Shown: positions 23,842 through 35,011 of the stretch, piece after piece
Numbering within the stretch: position 1 is the first letter of the stretch
How the letters are laid out: every line of letters starts with the position of its first letter
NCBI GenBank assembly: GCA_016801885.1
Contig: CM028882.1
Span: forward strand, 21,159,047-21,223,046
DNA: 64,000 nucleotides
From: Toxotes chatareus
Lineage: Eukaryota; Chordata; Actinopteri; Toxotidae
Direction: 5' to 3'
Translations under genes and position numbers: made by a program
The notes under the pieces: model-generated
What the model saw: only the letters and a program-made list of their open reading frames with translations
Told to the model about the DNA's origin: nothing
Database searches by the model: none

Positions 23842-26814
23842 TGCATCAGAGTTGAGATATGTGTGTCTGTTTGTGTGTGTGTGTGAATGTGGTGTGTGTG
23901 GGTGTGTGAGTGTGAGTGATCGTCCCACTGCAGCTCTTGCCCTCTGCCCCAGCACACAGTCCCATGGATAATCTCCCATGTAAGCAGCACAGTCAGACAT
24001 GTAATAAGGCAAAGTGGATCTCATTCCTGTACGTGAGTGCGTACATATGTGTGTATGTGTGTGACACATAATAAGCCGTAAGTGTGTTCCGTCACACTGA
24101 AGGTGATATGATGATAAACTGGCTGAGGAGATGGAGAGACACGGCGAGAGAGACAGACAGAGGCAGACAGGAAAGGGAGAGAGAAGGAATGTAAGACGAA
24201 AAGCAGGAGGAAAAAAGCAGGAGGTTGTAACAGGAGATGTGGATAAAAGCACCACAAAGAAGTCAAGAGGCAAACACATATTTGCCAAATTGGACTGGGC
24301 ATCCTTGCTGTATCACCTGTCACTGGTCTTGCAGTCTCACATAACCATACATGATTCTGTCACTTTGTGATGAGACTACACATCTGCAGACAACTAGCTA
24401 CAAAATGTGTTTGTGGATGTCTGGGACATCCAGTGCTTGATAAGCTTCACTGGCAAGTCTTCTTCCAGTTCAGATACATTTCGTATTTGAATTCTGGCTT
24501 CTACTTAAATAGCATTACTTTATATGGGGTTCTATTGAATACTGTATTTTTCTACAAGTTAATACTTGAGTGCTTTTATTCATTCTCATTTTCTTGCATG
24601 GAAGAAGACATAAACATAAATGTGAAAATATACATGAGATCAATCAAACCATCACTAATATAGTCAATATATTTCATATGCTCATTGGCTCATTAGCAGT
24701 TAAACCGACTTCAATCCAAACATCAGCAGAGGCAATAGGCACATTGCTTGATAATAATTTTGGCATGTTAGAAAAATCACTGACATTTGTCACCTCCCAA
24801 AATTTAACACCAGTCTCATATATTCATATAAAATCCTTCATTAGAGTTCCCTGTTAAAAAGAGACAATTTTGTGCAAATGAACAGTTTCAGCTAAATTTA
24901 CTACCAGAACTATACAATTATATGCTTCTATATTAAGTATATAGGATGATGAGGTTTGTAGAAACAGGTTAAAAACAGAAGAAATGGTATAAAAAATAAC
25001 TATTATGTTTCTCCAAATTCACGATGTACAATAACTGCAGCGTGCTAACTCCAAGACCGAGTTAACGGACGGTTCAAGTAGCAATACCCCAAGCATCGAT
25101 TGAATAAAAATGATACCGATGAGACAAACATTATGCCTGAGAAGAACACAATGGACATCTAGAAACGTACTAGAATGCATCTGTAATTGGTTTTTGTCAC
25201 TGGTACTCAAAAGCTTAGATGTTAATAGCGATCAAGAACCTTGGTTATAATGGGCCAGACTTGATGCACTCTCCCACCCTTTGGCCACCTAGCCAAGATT
25301 AGCTTTAAAAAGGAAAAGGAGAACATGAAAAAGAGAGACCTTTACATTAATTAGAAACACCAGAGAAAGAGTCAAAGCATTTTTATTGCTTATCATATTA
25401 TTCACATCACTGAATAAAATGATTTTGTAAAAGAAATGGTTATTGACAAAAAATGTTTCTTTGGCCCTCTTATTGCAGTATATCTTTTTTTTCAATAACA
25501 TCATTTTAGCTGCAGATTAAAGTTATCCGATAATTTCCAGTGCAGAGGTTCTACTATGTTTTACTGCATGTGATAGTGGGAATGTATATTATTTTGTCTT
25601 ACTTTCTGGTTAAAAAAAAGCATGTAGGACACACTTCTCTACAGCAAACTCCTTGCTTTTTCCCTCTCTTTCAAGATGCATTTGCACAGTTGGGACATCC
25701 TCAAAGATGATGGAACAAGGAGATTATGAATATCAAATCTGGGAAAAGAGCAAGGGTATGGAAAGCAGAGCAACCATGGTGGTAGCTTGTTTTATTATGA
25801 ACCTGTGTAGTAGTGTTCTTTTAGAGTGAGCTGCCAAAATCAGCTGAGGAGCTTCAAAAGACTTTTTTTCTGATGTGTTGCTGCACAAGAACAGCACAGG
25901 ATATCAGATAATGGCCATAAAGCCACACAAACACAGTATTGACTCAAAATTGCATACTTTCTATTTAATGCAAATGTAGAAAATGAGTAAATTATGAAGA
26001 AATGAAGGCAGAGTAGCCCAACATGGAGCAGCAAGATGTGCACCCCCTTCTCTTCAGCCTTTTTTTTCTGCTTGCTCTGTTGCTTTCTGCTCCAGTCCTG
26101 AATGCTAGTGATGACAGCTAAACTCTTCAGCCAGAGCGGACTGTGGCACCTCTGTCAGTAAAGAGGGTGTTTCACGTCATGTGGGCCCAAACTACCGAAA
26201 CAGATCTGTCTTGGAAAAAATTGATTCAGGTAGAGCCCTGATTCCTAGAGTTGTTAGAGCATGTAAGGTATTTTCTACTGGAAGGTCCACAGTATGGCAT
26301 TTACCACATATGTAATGTGGGACTTTGTTCTTCCTGCATTAATCCTAAACCAGTATAGAAGATCATCATGTTTTGTGCAGCTACAGGTCAGTGAGAATTC
26401 AGTCTTAAGTAATTAGTACAGTCTAAATCTATGAAAAGCCTTGCTATATAAGTGATCTGATGCTTTGAATCTATGTTCAGTTGAGAATTTAAGCATTTTT
26501 CAGCAGTGGGAATGCTGACAGACTGAGGGTCAAAGTGATTAGTATCTCCCTCATTAAAAAGCTGTCATCTTGAACTGTGTGCTCTCGTTGTTGGGTTAGT
26601 TAATTAGTGAGATGATTACTGATGAGGGATAAATGCTATGTGTGTGTGAGATATAGATAGACAGAGACAGATTGAGACAGCAATTATCAAAAGGCAAACA
26701 AGTTTTGTCTCTGCTTGTGTTCTCTGTCATTTTCTCCATTTTCTCTCACTCTATGTTTTTATGTGATTTGTGTTATAATAGCCATTTGTTTTGGTTTGTG
26801 AGTTTGTATTGCAA
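23842..26814. repeat. Duplicated host segment, copy 1 (inside the ERV complex)
   Basis: It matches 31834-34818 in the same orientation. From the start to about 25990 the two differ by many one- to three-base indels and substitutions; from there to 26814 they are nearly identical apart from run-length changes. It is non-coding. Its left edge is fused to the clipped middle LTR and its right edge to ERV pol. Confidence 0.9.
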
Positions 26815-27908
26815 GTGTCATGTAAAAGCATGCAAGGTGTGGTGTGTGTATTAGGAATCAAGCAAATCGTTCTGTCGACAAAGGCAGTAGATGTAAGTTT
26901 TGTTTTATATACATCACCCCTTTCGCTGTACAGTGTTCTGGGATCCCCTTTCGTGGGCCTGAAATCAGAGAGGGTCTGTTGTCTGTGAAGCCATGGTCCC
27001 ATTTCCTGCCATGTCCAGTGGGCAGGTTTTGCCAGTGACACGTGTGGAGACGCACCATCAAACAGTTCATCTTGTGAATGAGAGAGAGATACAGAGACAG
27101 CAGCCGCCTTCTTTGTCCAATAAATACATGTCATATTCAATTTCTCCACTTCAAGTGGCTTTCTGTTCCAAACGTTCTCAAACCTTTCATCTGACCCTTC
27201 TGAAACATGTGCTGTGCAGTGTAGTGAATCAGGTGACATGTAATCAGTTGCGTCTGTGCAATGTGTGTGTGCAAATGAAGTGAGTTGTGATGAGACTGAA
27301 CCTACACCTGACAGCAGAAACCACTCATAAACATACAACAGAGAGTCTGGGCTGTATTTAACCATTTGTATAATTTGAGGCGCTTTTGTGACCTTTATGC
27401 CATCGGGACTTGAAGTTAGGATTATGCCAAAATGACACATAAGATCCCTGCCCATTAAATTAACTGGACAGTGATCTGACAGCAAAAATGAATGTTTAAC
27501 AGTGGAATCATCTAACGTACATGATAATGGCTTGGTGTAGGGCTCCATAATGGGAATTCCCCCTGCTCCCACAGTCATGCACATTCTACCACTTTTCTTT
27601 GGAGATTTTAGTAACGCTGTTGATTTCAAAACAGACAACGTTGCACCTGAATCCACCAGGAATGTAACTGATTGACCAGCTATTATCAGTGTTAATTGAG
27701 GTAACTTTTTGTATCCTGGTTTATTCTCACAATACATAGTAAAAGAGAGACAGTCAGCTTTGCATGCATTAACCTTAGCTTCAATGTATTGGATAGCAAA
27801 CAGTACTTTTTCATGATCATTTAAAAATTGAGACTCACCCCGTATTGTGTTGTGTTGTGTGTGTGTTGACTGGTCCATCACTGGCGTCCGCCCCCCCGCC
27901 TCCCGCCC
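26815..27908 (-). pseudogene. pro-pol: ERV protease and start of pol, second copy, truncated
   Basis: It continues in the same frame as the gag at 27909-29492, past a single UGA. The aspartic protease site (DSGAT, D77 counting from the ATG at 27878 or the codon before it) and the GRDLMCHFGI block are intact. The pol linker follows without the 11-base deletion seen in the first copy. Coding homology stops at 26815, before the reverse-transcriptase core. The frame then runs about 20 codons into the duplicated host segment and stops near 26751. It can encode protease but no polymerase. Confidence 0.85.
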
Positions 27909-29492
27909 TCAGTCTGATGGAGGAAAAGATGGCATGTCGTTCCCCTTTTGGGCTTTGGGACAGTCTTTACGCCAGTGTCCTTGCTGGCCACACAAATAAC
28001 AAACATCTGGATCATATGGTTGTCTTTGGCTGCCCAGAGCACCTCTGCCTCGTCCTCGTCCACGTCTTCTGCCATGTCCTCTGCTCCTGCCTCTGTCAGT
28101 CAGCCCTGTCATGGCTTGATACATAGTCAGCTGAGCTTCTTCCAGTTTCTTCTGACGAGCTCCTTTGTTCTTCTGCTCTTTTTCATGTAGTTGATCTTCT
28201 GCATGTTCAGCATATTGCAGTATGTCCTGTAGACATGCTGTTTTCCACGAGATGCAGGTCTTCTTTACTCCAGCTGCTATTTCTGGTTTCATACGTCCCA
28301 GAAAATGTTCTTTCAGGTGGACCTCATATGGTTGAAGCGGGTTTACTCCCATCTCCCCCCTCGTCAGCCCACTGTGTATGTCGAAAGCAGCAGTGAGACG
28401 TGCCAGAAAAGCGCTGCATGACTCAGTGGATCCCTGTGACAGGGAGGTGATGTTTGACAGATTCATTCTCATAGGAAAAGCTGTTTTACATGCATTGATC
28501 AGCTCAGTCACTGCAGTTTTGAAGTGCACATTGCTCTCAGCTTGCCAGTCAGGTTCGGTCAGTCGTAGAGCCATTCTGGCATCTGTGAAGAAGTCGGAGA
28601 TCTTATGAAAGTCATGTTTCAACATTTTGCTCATCAGCCGTCTCAGTTCTGTCATTGTTGGTCTGTATTCTTTAACAAACTGCAACAACTGTCTCTCAAA
28701 CTGAGTCAAATTGTCAATTGGGCTGCAGACATGGGCCATGGCTTCTGCAATGTCTTCATCAGTCCAGGGTCTGAATACCAGTATTGGACCTGAGGCTCCA
28801 GCTGCCTCCAGCATTGGAAAAGCCCCCACTCCTTCTTGTTGGGCCTTCAATGCTTTTCCCTTCAGCCTGTCTGATTGTCGTATGGGTGAAGGCAGAGATG
28901 GAATCGATGTCTTTGGTTTAACTGAATCCTCCTTTTTGAAGGTTGATTCAGGCTCTGGTGCCGTGGGGCCGCTGTCGGGACCATCTTCCCCAGCTGCCTC
29001 TCCGATGCCGTCTCCTGGGACAGGGGCGTAAGGAGGGGGGGTGGAGTCCAGGTCGGGATCCAGCCGGAATGAATTTTGTGATTTTTGTACCTCGGACAAA
29101 GAAGGATACAAAGTGTTAGTGTGTTCAGGTTTTTTGTCCTCTTTTTGTGTCTGTGCTCCTAATCTTCTCCTTCTTTCCCTCTCCTCTGCCTCTTTTCTCC
29201 ACATGCTATATGCCTTCCAATCTGCTTTAAACTGTTCATGCTTCTCTCGTTTACGTTTGGACAACGCTGCATGCCGCTCTGCACTTTTTTTCTCTTTTGC
29301 CTCCAAACATGTCTTCAGTTGATCCAATTGTCTCAGACTAAAGCTGCCATTTTCTGGAAACCCCAAATCAACCCACTGTTTGAATTGATTCATGCTTCCA
29401 GGATTTTTCTCCTTCATCAGTTTTATTATTGGTGGGAGGATTTTGAGAGTTGGCTCCACTTTGAACTTCTCCTTACTCTGACTTTTACCCAT
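27909..29492 (-). CDS. gag: ERV Gag polyprotein, second copy, intact frame
   Basis: The 527-codon frame starts MGKSQSK (Gly2, a likely myristoylation site for membrane targeting). Residues 60-112 are highly charged and probably helical. PPPY at 152-155 is a late-domain motif that recruits budding machinery in retroviruses. The middle (about 245-430) has the capsid-like pattern with ESCSAFLARL. The C-terminus is Arg/Gly-rich and carries one CCHC knuckle (CYLCGQQGHWRKDC) for RNA binding. It ends at TGA (27909-27911), after which protease continues in the same frame, as in retroviruses that use stop-codon readthrough. ATG is about 370 bases from the 5' LTR. It is the only undamaged gene of the ERV complex. 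Confidence 0.9.
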   Translation of the reverse strand: MGKSQSKEKFKVEPTLKILPPIIKLMKEKNPGSMNQFKQWVDLGFPENGSFSLRQLDQLKTCLEAKEKKSAERHAALSKRKREKHEQFKADWKAYSMWRKEAEERERRRRLGAQTQKEDKKPEHTNTLYPSLSEVQKSQNSFRLDPDLDSTPPPYAPVPGDGIGEAAGEDGPDSGPTAPEPESTFKKEDSVKPKTSIPSLPSPIRQSDRLKGKALKAQQEGVGAFPMLEAAGASGPILVFRPWTDEDIAEAMAHVCSPIDNLTQFERQLLQFVKEYRPTMTELRRLMSKMLKHDFHKISDFFTDARMALRLTEPDWQAESNVHFKTAVTELINACKTAFPMRMNLSNITSLSQGSTESCSAFLARLTAAFDIHSGLTRGEMGVNPLQPYEVHLKEHFLGRMKPEIAAGVKKTCISWKTACLQDILQYAEHAEDQLHEKEQKNKGARQKKLEEAQLTMYQAMTGLTDRGRSRGHGRRRGRGRGRGALGSQRQPYDPDVCYLCGQQGHWRKDCPKAQKGNDMPSFPPSD

Positions 29493-29838
29493 CCTTTATC
29501 TCTGATTATTTTGTCTCTTGTATTTACAGAATAAACTGGTCCACTTTTTCAAGCAGATACACCAGAAATCCTCAAACACTACAATAATAACCAAGACACG
29601 TCTGTCTGCAAGTGCTTATGCGAGATATACCGGTTTACACTCTTAATTCTCTGATTAACTCTGCAAACTCTCACAAGCAACATCAACACTTCTCACCGTG
29701 TGTGATTCTTTCCCTTTAAATCCTTTGGGATTGGAGCGATGACCGGGCTCCGTCTGAGGACAGCTTCTCACCCACAGGGAGGAATCTTTCTTTGCAGCCG
29801 GCTTTCTGTCTTTCCAACAGAGTCCAGATCACACGTCC

Positions 29839-29857
29839 AATCCCATCCTCGTCGCCA
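29839..29857 (-). promoter_or_regulatory. Primer binding site matching serine tRNA
   Basis: The plus strand reads AATCCCATCCTCGTCGCCA, which is the 3' end of vertebrate serine tRNA (GCT type) with its CCA. On the minus strand it lies four bases inside the 5' LTR, the normal position. The match is exact over 19 bases. Confidence 0.85.
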
Positions 29858-29861
29858 AGTT

Positions 29862-30303
29862 TGTGGTGGAAAAATACTTTCCTCCTGATGAGAAGTGAGA
29901 TAGAATTCTTTAGACAGTTATTGTCTTTTGATGTTTTATTATAAAATAAGGTTTACAGAGTAATCAATTTCTGCAGAAAGGACAGAGCTCACGCAGCATG
30001 TCATGCTACCGAGGTCTGACCCCAGGTTACAAGTTACAAGAGTACTTATGCCTGTTTCTCACATACCAGGATGGCAAGGATGGCAGGGAGACAAAATAAT
30101 CTGAAGGTCAAAAAATAGAGATAAGTTGTGCTCGGAGGCACCGGAGACATAATAGGTGTCTTCACAAAGTACAGTAAACAAAGTACATTAGGCCACTACA
30201 GGTCATGTTATATGTACTTCACCCAGAATTGAATATACGAGTTCATGAGAATATATGAATGTATGTTAAAGAATATATGGTTATATGATAAATTGACATT
30301 ACA
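29862..30303 (-). repeat. LTR, right outer copy (5' LTR)
   Basis: The 442 bases appear identical to the LTR at 17048-17489, including both ends. They are followed by the AGAAC target duplication. This LTR would hold the promoter for the minus-strand transcript. Confidence 0.9.
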
Positions 30304-30308
30304 AGAAC
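30304..30308. repeat. ERV target-site duplication, right copy (AGAAC)
   Basis: Identical to 17043-17047, directly after the right LTR. Confidence 0.85.
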
Positions 30309-31833
30309 CCCTGATTCTAGACTAAGCACACATATTTGCATCCCATTCTCTGCCTCATCATTTTACTGACTTTAGGGATTTCAGGCTGACAAATGACAGA
30401 TATGCAAATTTATCATTCTATCTGAATAACACCCCACCACACAATATAGTGGCTGGATATAGCATTACTATAACAATGTACTCCTATGAGGTTAGAACTA
30501 TTGAGAACATTTTAAAGAGTGAGTTTGGATAAATTTTTCACATATCAGTCAAAGAAAATCTGAAACACACTGAACATGGTAATTGGCACATCAGCTGACT
30601 CCCCTTTTCACATGAGGTTTGAATCTTTTTGAGATCATTCCCACAGAACGTTTTAAGAAATCAATTTTACATGAAAGCTGCATATTTCTGCATGGCAATA
30701 ATCGCCTTCCAATAATACATGTGAAACAGGAAGAGGATGGCAGATACTTGTCTGACAGAATGAATGGAAATGGGCAGGTATAAATACTAAGAGCTGGGTG
30801 GGGAAGACTGAGGTGGCTGGAAGGTGGGAAAGTGGGAAAGGGGTTACTGCAGGGCAGGAGGGCAGGGTCTTGAATGGCAGGTGAGTTATGGCAAAGGCAG
30901 AAAGAAAATGAATGTATCATTGAACTGTGACACTTTGATTGCAGAACATTGGATCTACAAAGTAATTACATAGCACTAGCATAGGTTTTTTCATATAAAA
31001 TGAGTGGACCTCAATGTGGCAGCAGTGCACTTGTTCTCGTGTCATTGACGGGTGATTTGATTCTGTGTGTTCCACTGCAGACAGAATTTTTGACATGCAA
31101 GCAGCTAGGAGCAAATGTAGTACATGTTAAACACTTTTAGGGATGATGGTCCATGGCAATGGGGGTTTGTGATAACACACTCAATACACTACTGACTATA
31201 AAGTAAAATATTATGAACAGGAACACAGTTGTGTGTTTCTTTGTGCACAATTTTCCCTGAGGTCATCTAAGGACACTGGAGGAAAAGAACAAGTGGCTAG
31301 ACTGTGGGGCACTTTGTCCAGCTACCTGCTGACAAACACAGAGACACACACACAGTCACACAGACAGAGGGAAATAAATACTTCACCGACATACTGCGCA
31401 CACTATTTCTCTCTGCTATATATACACACACATACTCTGTCATAGTACATGGGCACACACACATGCTTGTTTGCTGTGTGCCAAATGTGTGTGTATTAGA
31501 TGTATTAAGCACACACACAGAAGTGATGAGGTGGCCTCTTTGGTTCCCCCTACAGACACTTTGTCTCTGTCTTTATTGTACAACACTGCTGTGTGTGTGT
31601 GTGTAGGTGTGTACACATGCACGTGTGGTACTGCTACAGAAAGATAGTGGAGGAAAAAAATAACACCTCCTTTTTTATGGCATCATATCTTTTTTTCTCT
31701 TATCCAGGGTTCTTGGGTCTGGCTTAATTCTATTCTGACATTGATTTTGGCTTATGTGTTGTGTTCACCTGTGTCCGCTCTGAAGAATGTCCAATTTAAA
31801 AATCCCTAAGCATGTATTCCACCCATCTTTCTG
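30309..31833. other. Host non-coding segment missing from the first duplicate
   Basis: About 1.5 kb between the right LTR and the second copy of the duplicated host segment. It has CA-rich runs near 31345 and 31425-31510 but no gene. In the first duplicate this interval is absent, and the clipped LTR joins the duplicated segment directly. Confidence 0.7.
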
Positions 31834-34818
31834 TTTGCATCGGAGTTGAGATATGTGTGTCTGTTTGTGTGTGTGTGTGAATGTGAGTGTGTGGGTGTGT
31901 GAGTGAGAGTGATCGTCCTACCTGCAGCTCTTGCCCTCTGCCCCAGCACACAGTCCCATGGATAATCTCCCATGTAAGCAGCACAGTCAGACATGTAATA
32001 AGGCTTAAGTGGATCTCATTCCTGTACGTGAGTGCGTACATGTGTGTATGTGTGTGACACATAATAAGCCGTAAGTGTGTTCCGTCACACTGAGGTGATG
32101 TGATTATGATAAACTGCTGAGGAGATGGAGAGACACGGCGAGAGAGACAGACAGAGGCAGACAGGAAAGGAGAGAGAAGGAATGTAAGACGAAAAACAGG
32201 AGGGAAAAAAGCAGAGGTTGTAACAGGAGATGTGGATAAAAGCACAAAGAAGTCAAGAGGCAACACACATTTGCCAAATTGGACTGGGCATCCTTGCTGT
32301 ATCACCTGTCACTGGTCTTGCAGTCTCACATAACCATACATGATTCTGTCACTTTGTGATGAGACTACACATCTGCAGACAACTAGCTAAAAATGTGGTT
32401 GTGGATGTCTGGGACATCCAGTGCTTATTAAGCTACACTGGCAAGTCTTCTTCCAGTTCAGATACATTTCGTATTTGAGTTCTGGCTTCTACTTAAATAG
32501 CATTACTTTATATGGGTTCTATTGAATACTGTATTTTTCTACAAGTTATCACCGCAGTGCTTTTATTCATTTCTCATTTTCTTGCATGGAAGAAGACATA
32601 AACATAAAATGTGAAAATATACATGAGATCAATCAAACCATCACTAATATAGTCAATATATTTCATATGCTCATTGGCTCATTAGCAGTTAAACCGACTT
32701 CAATCCAAACATCAGCAGAGGCAATAGGCACATTGCTTGATAATAATTTTGGCATGTTAGAAAATCCACTGACATTTGTCACCTCCCAAAATTTAACACC
32801 AGCTCATATATTCATATAAAATCCTTCATTAGAGTTCCCTGTTAAAAAAGAGACAATTTTGTGTGCAAATGAACAGTTTCAGCTAAATTTACTGCCGCCA
32901 GAACTATACAATTATATGCTTCTATATTCGTATAGAGGATGATGAGGGTTTGTAGAAACAGGTTAAAAACAGAAGAAATGGTATAAAAAATAACTAATGT
33001 GTTTCTCCAAATTCCTGATGTACAATAACTGCAGCGTGCTGCTCCAAGACCGGTTAACGGACCTAGTAGCAATGCCACAGCGTGTGATTGAATGAAAATG
33101 ATACCGATAGACAAACATTATGCCTGAAAGAACACAATGGACATCTGAAACGTACTAGATGCATCTGTAATTGGTTTTTGTCACTGGTACTCAAGCTTAG
33201 ATATTAATAAGCAGTCAAAGAACCTTGAACATAATGGGCCAGACTTAAATGCACTCTCCCACCCTTTGTACCCTAGCCAAGATTCGCTTTAAAAGGAAAA
33301 GAGGAGAACATGAAAAAGAGAGACCTTTACATTAATTAAGAAACACCAGAGAAAAGAGTCAAAGCATTTTTGTGCTTATCATATTATTCACATCACACTG
33401 GATAAAATGATTTTTGTAAAAAGAAATGGGTTATTTGACAAAAAAAAATGTTTCTTTGGCCCTCTTGTTACCGGTATATCTTTTTTTCAATAACATCATT
33501 TTAGCTGCAGATTAAAGTTATCCGATAATTTCCAGTGCAGAGGTTCCTACTATGTTTACTGCATGTGATAGTGGGGAATGTATATTATTTTGTCATACTT
33601 TCTGGTTAAAAAAAACATGTAGGACACACTTCTCTACAGCAAACTCCTTGCTTTTCCTCTCTTTCAAGATGCATTTACTGATTGGGACATCCTCAAAGAT
33701 GATGGAACAAGGAGATTGTAGATATCAAATCAGGAAAAAGAGCAAGGGGTATGGAAAGCAGGCAACCATGGTGGTAGCTTGTTTTTGGCCAAGCAGACCT
33801 GTGCTGTAGTGTCTTTAGAGTGAGCTGCCAAAATCAGCTGAGGAGCTTCTGCAAAAGACTTTTTTTCTGATGTGTTGCTGCACACAGAACAGCACAGGAT
33901 AACAGATACGGGCTACAAAGCCACACAAACACAGTATTGACTCAAAATTGCATACTCTTCTAATAATGCAAATGTAGAAAATGGGAGTAAATTATGAAGA
34001 AATGAAGGCAGAGTAGCCCAACATGGAGCAGCAAGATGTGCACCCCCTTCTCTTCAGCCTTTTTTTTCTGCTTGCTCTGTTGCTTTCTGCTCCAGTCCTG
34101 AATGCTAGTGATGACAGCTAAACTCTTCAGCCAGAGCGGACTGTGGCACCTCTGTCAGTAAAGAGGGTGTTTCACGTCATGTGGGCCCAAACTACCGAAA
34201 CAGATCTGTCTTGGAAAAAATTGATTCAGGTAGAGCCCTGATTCCTAGAGTTGTTAGAGCATGTAAGGTATTTTCTACTGGAAGGTCCACAGTATGGCAT
34301 TTACCACATATGTAATGTGGGACTTTGTTCTTCCTGCATTAATCCTAAACCAGTATAGAAGATCATCATGTTTTGTGCAGCTACAGGTCAGTGAGAATTC
34401 AGTCTTAAGTAATTAGTACAGTCTAAATCTATGAAAAGCCTTGCTATATAAGTGATCTGATGCTTTGAATCTATGTTCAGTTGAGAATTTAAGCATTTTT
34501 CAGCAGTGGGAATGCTGACAGACTGAGGGTCAAAGTGATTAGTATCTCCCTCATTAAAAAGCTGTCATCTTGAACTGTGTGCTCTCGTTGTTGGGTTAGT
34601 TAATTAGTGAGATGATTACTGATGAGGGGATAAATGCTATGTGTGTGTGAGATATAGATAGACAGAGACAGATTGAGACAGCAATTATCAAAAGGCAAAC
34701 AAGTTTTTGTCTCTGCTTGTGTTCTCTGTCATTTTTCTCCATTTTCTCTCACTCTATGTTTTTATGTGATTTGTGTTATAATAGCCATTTGTTTTTGGTT
34801 TGTGAGTTTGTATTGCAA
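31834..34818. repeat. Duplicated host segment, copy 2
   Basis: It is the counterpart of 23842-26814. The final 830 bases (from about 33988) are almost identical to copy 1, while the first 2.1 kb differ by many small indels. It is non-coding and continues at 34819 into unique intron sequence. Confidence 0.9.
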
Positions 34819-34980
34819 CTGAATTTATTGTCCCATTCATTCTTTCTGTGTGTGTTTGCCTTGCTCTGTGTGTAGGGATTAGTGGATTTTTCCTAGGATC
34901 AGAGGGGAGATGTACTTCTAAGGACCAGCTAGTCCTCTCTGGTGGTTACACCGCGCACGCACATTTTGTTCTTTGTGTCT

Positions 34981-35008
<28 letters not shown>
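34981..35008. repeat. (CA)14 microsatellite
   Basis: A pure CA run of 28 bases. Confidence 0.95.

Positions 35009-35011
<3 letters not shown>

Larger units (their letters stand above)
17048..30303 (-). mobile_element. Composite class I-like endogenous retrovirus, three LTRs, defective
   Basis: The element reads on the minus strand and is bounded by two 442-bp LTRs that look identical, with TG...CA ends and a shared AGAAC target duplication. Between them lie a first internal region (17490-23404), a third LTR (23405-23841), about 3 kb of host DNA (23842-26814) and a second, partial internal region (26815-29861). Gag with one CCHC knuckle, an in-frame UGA before protease, and RNase H and integrase patterns point to gamma/epsilon-type retroviruses. 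No env is visible. Neither internal region is complete: one lacks the catalytic half of reverse transcriptase, the other is cut before it. The complex sits antisense in the TMEM132 intron. Confidence 0.9.

Noticed and set aside
23743..24288. 181-codon minus-strand frame in the first duplicated segment
   Set aside because: It is low in complexity, covers TG/CA-rich DNA and the LTR edge, and is not kept intact in the second copy at 31796-32305.
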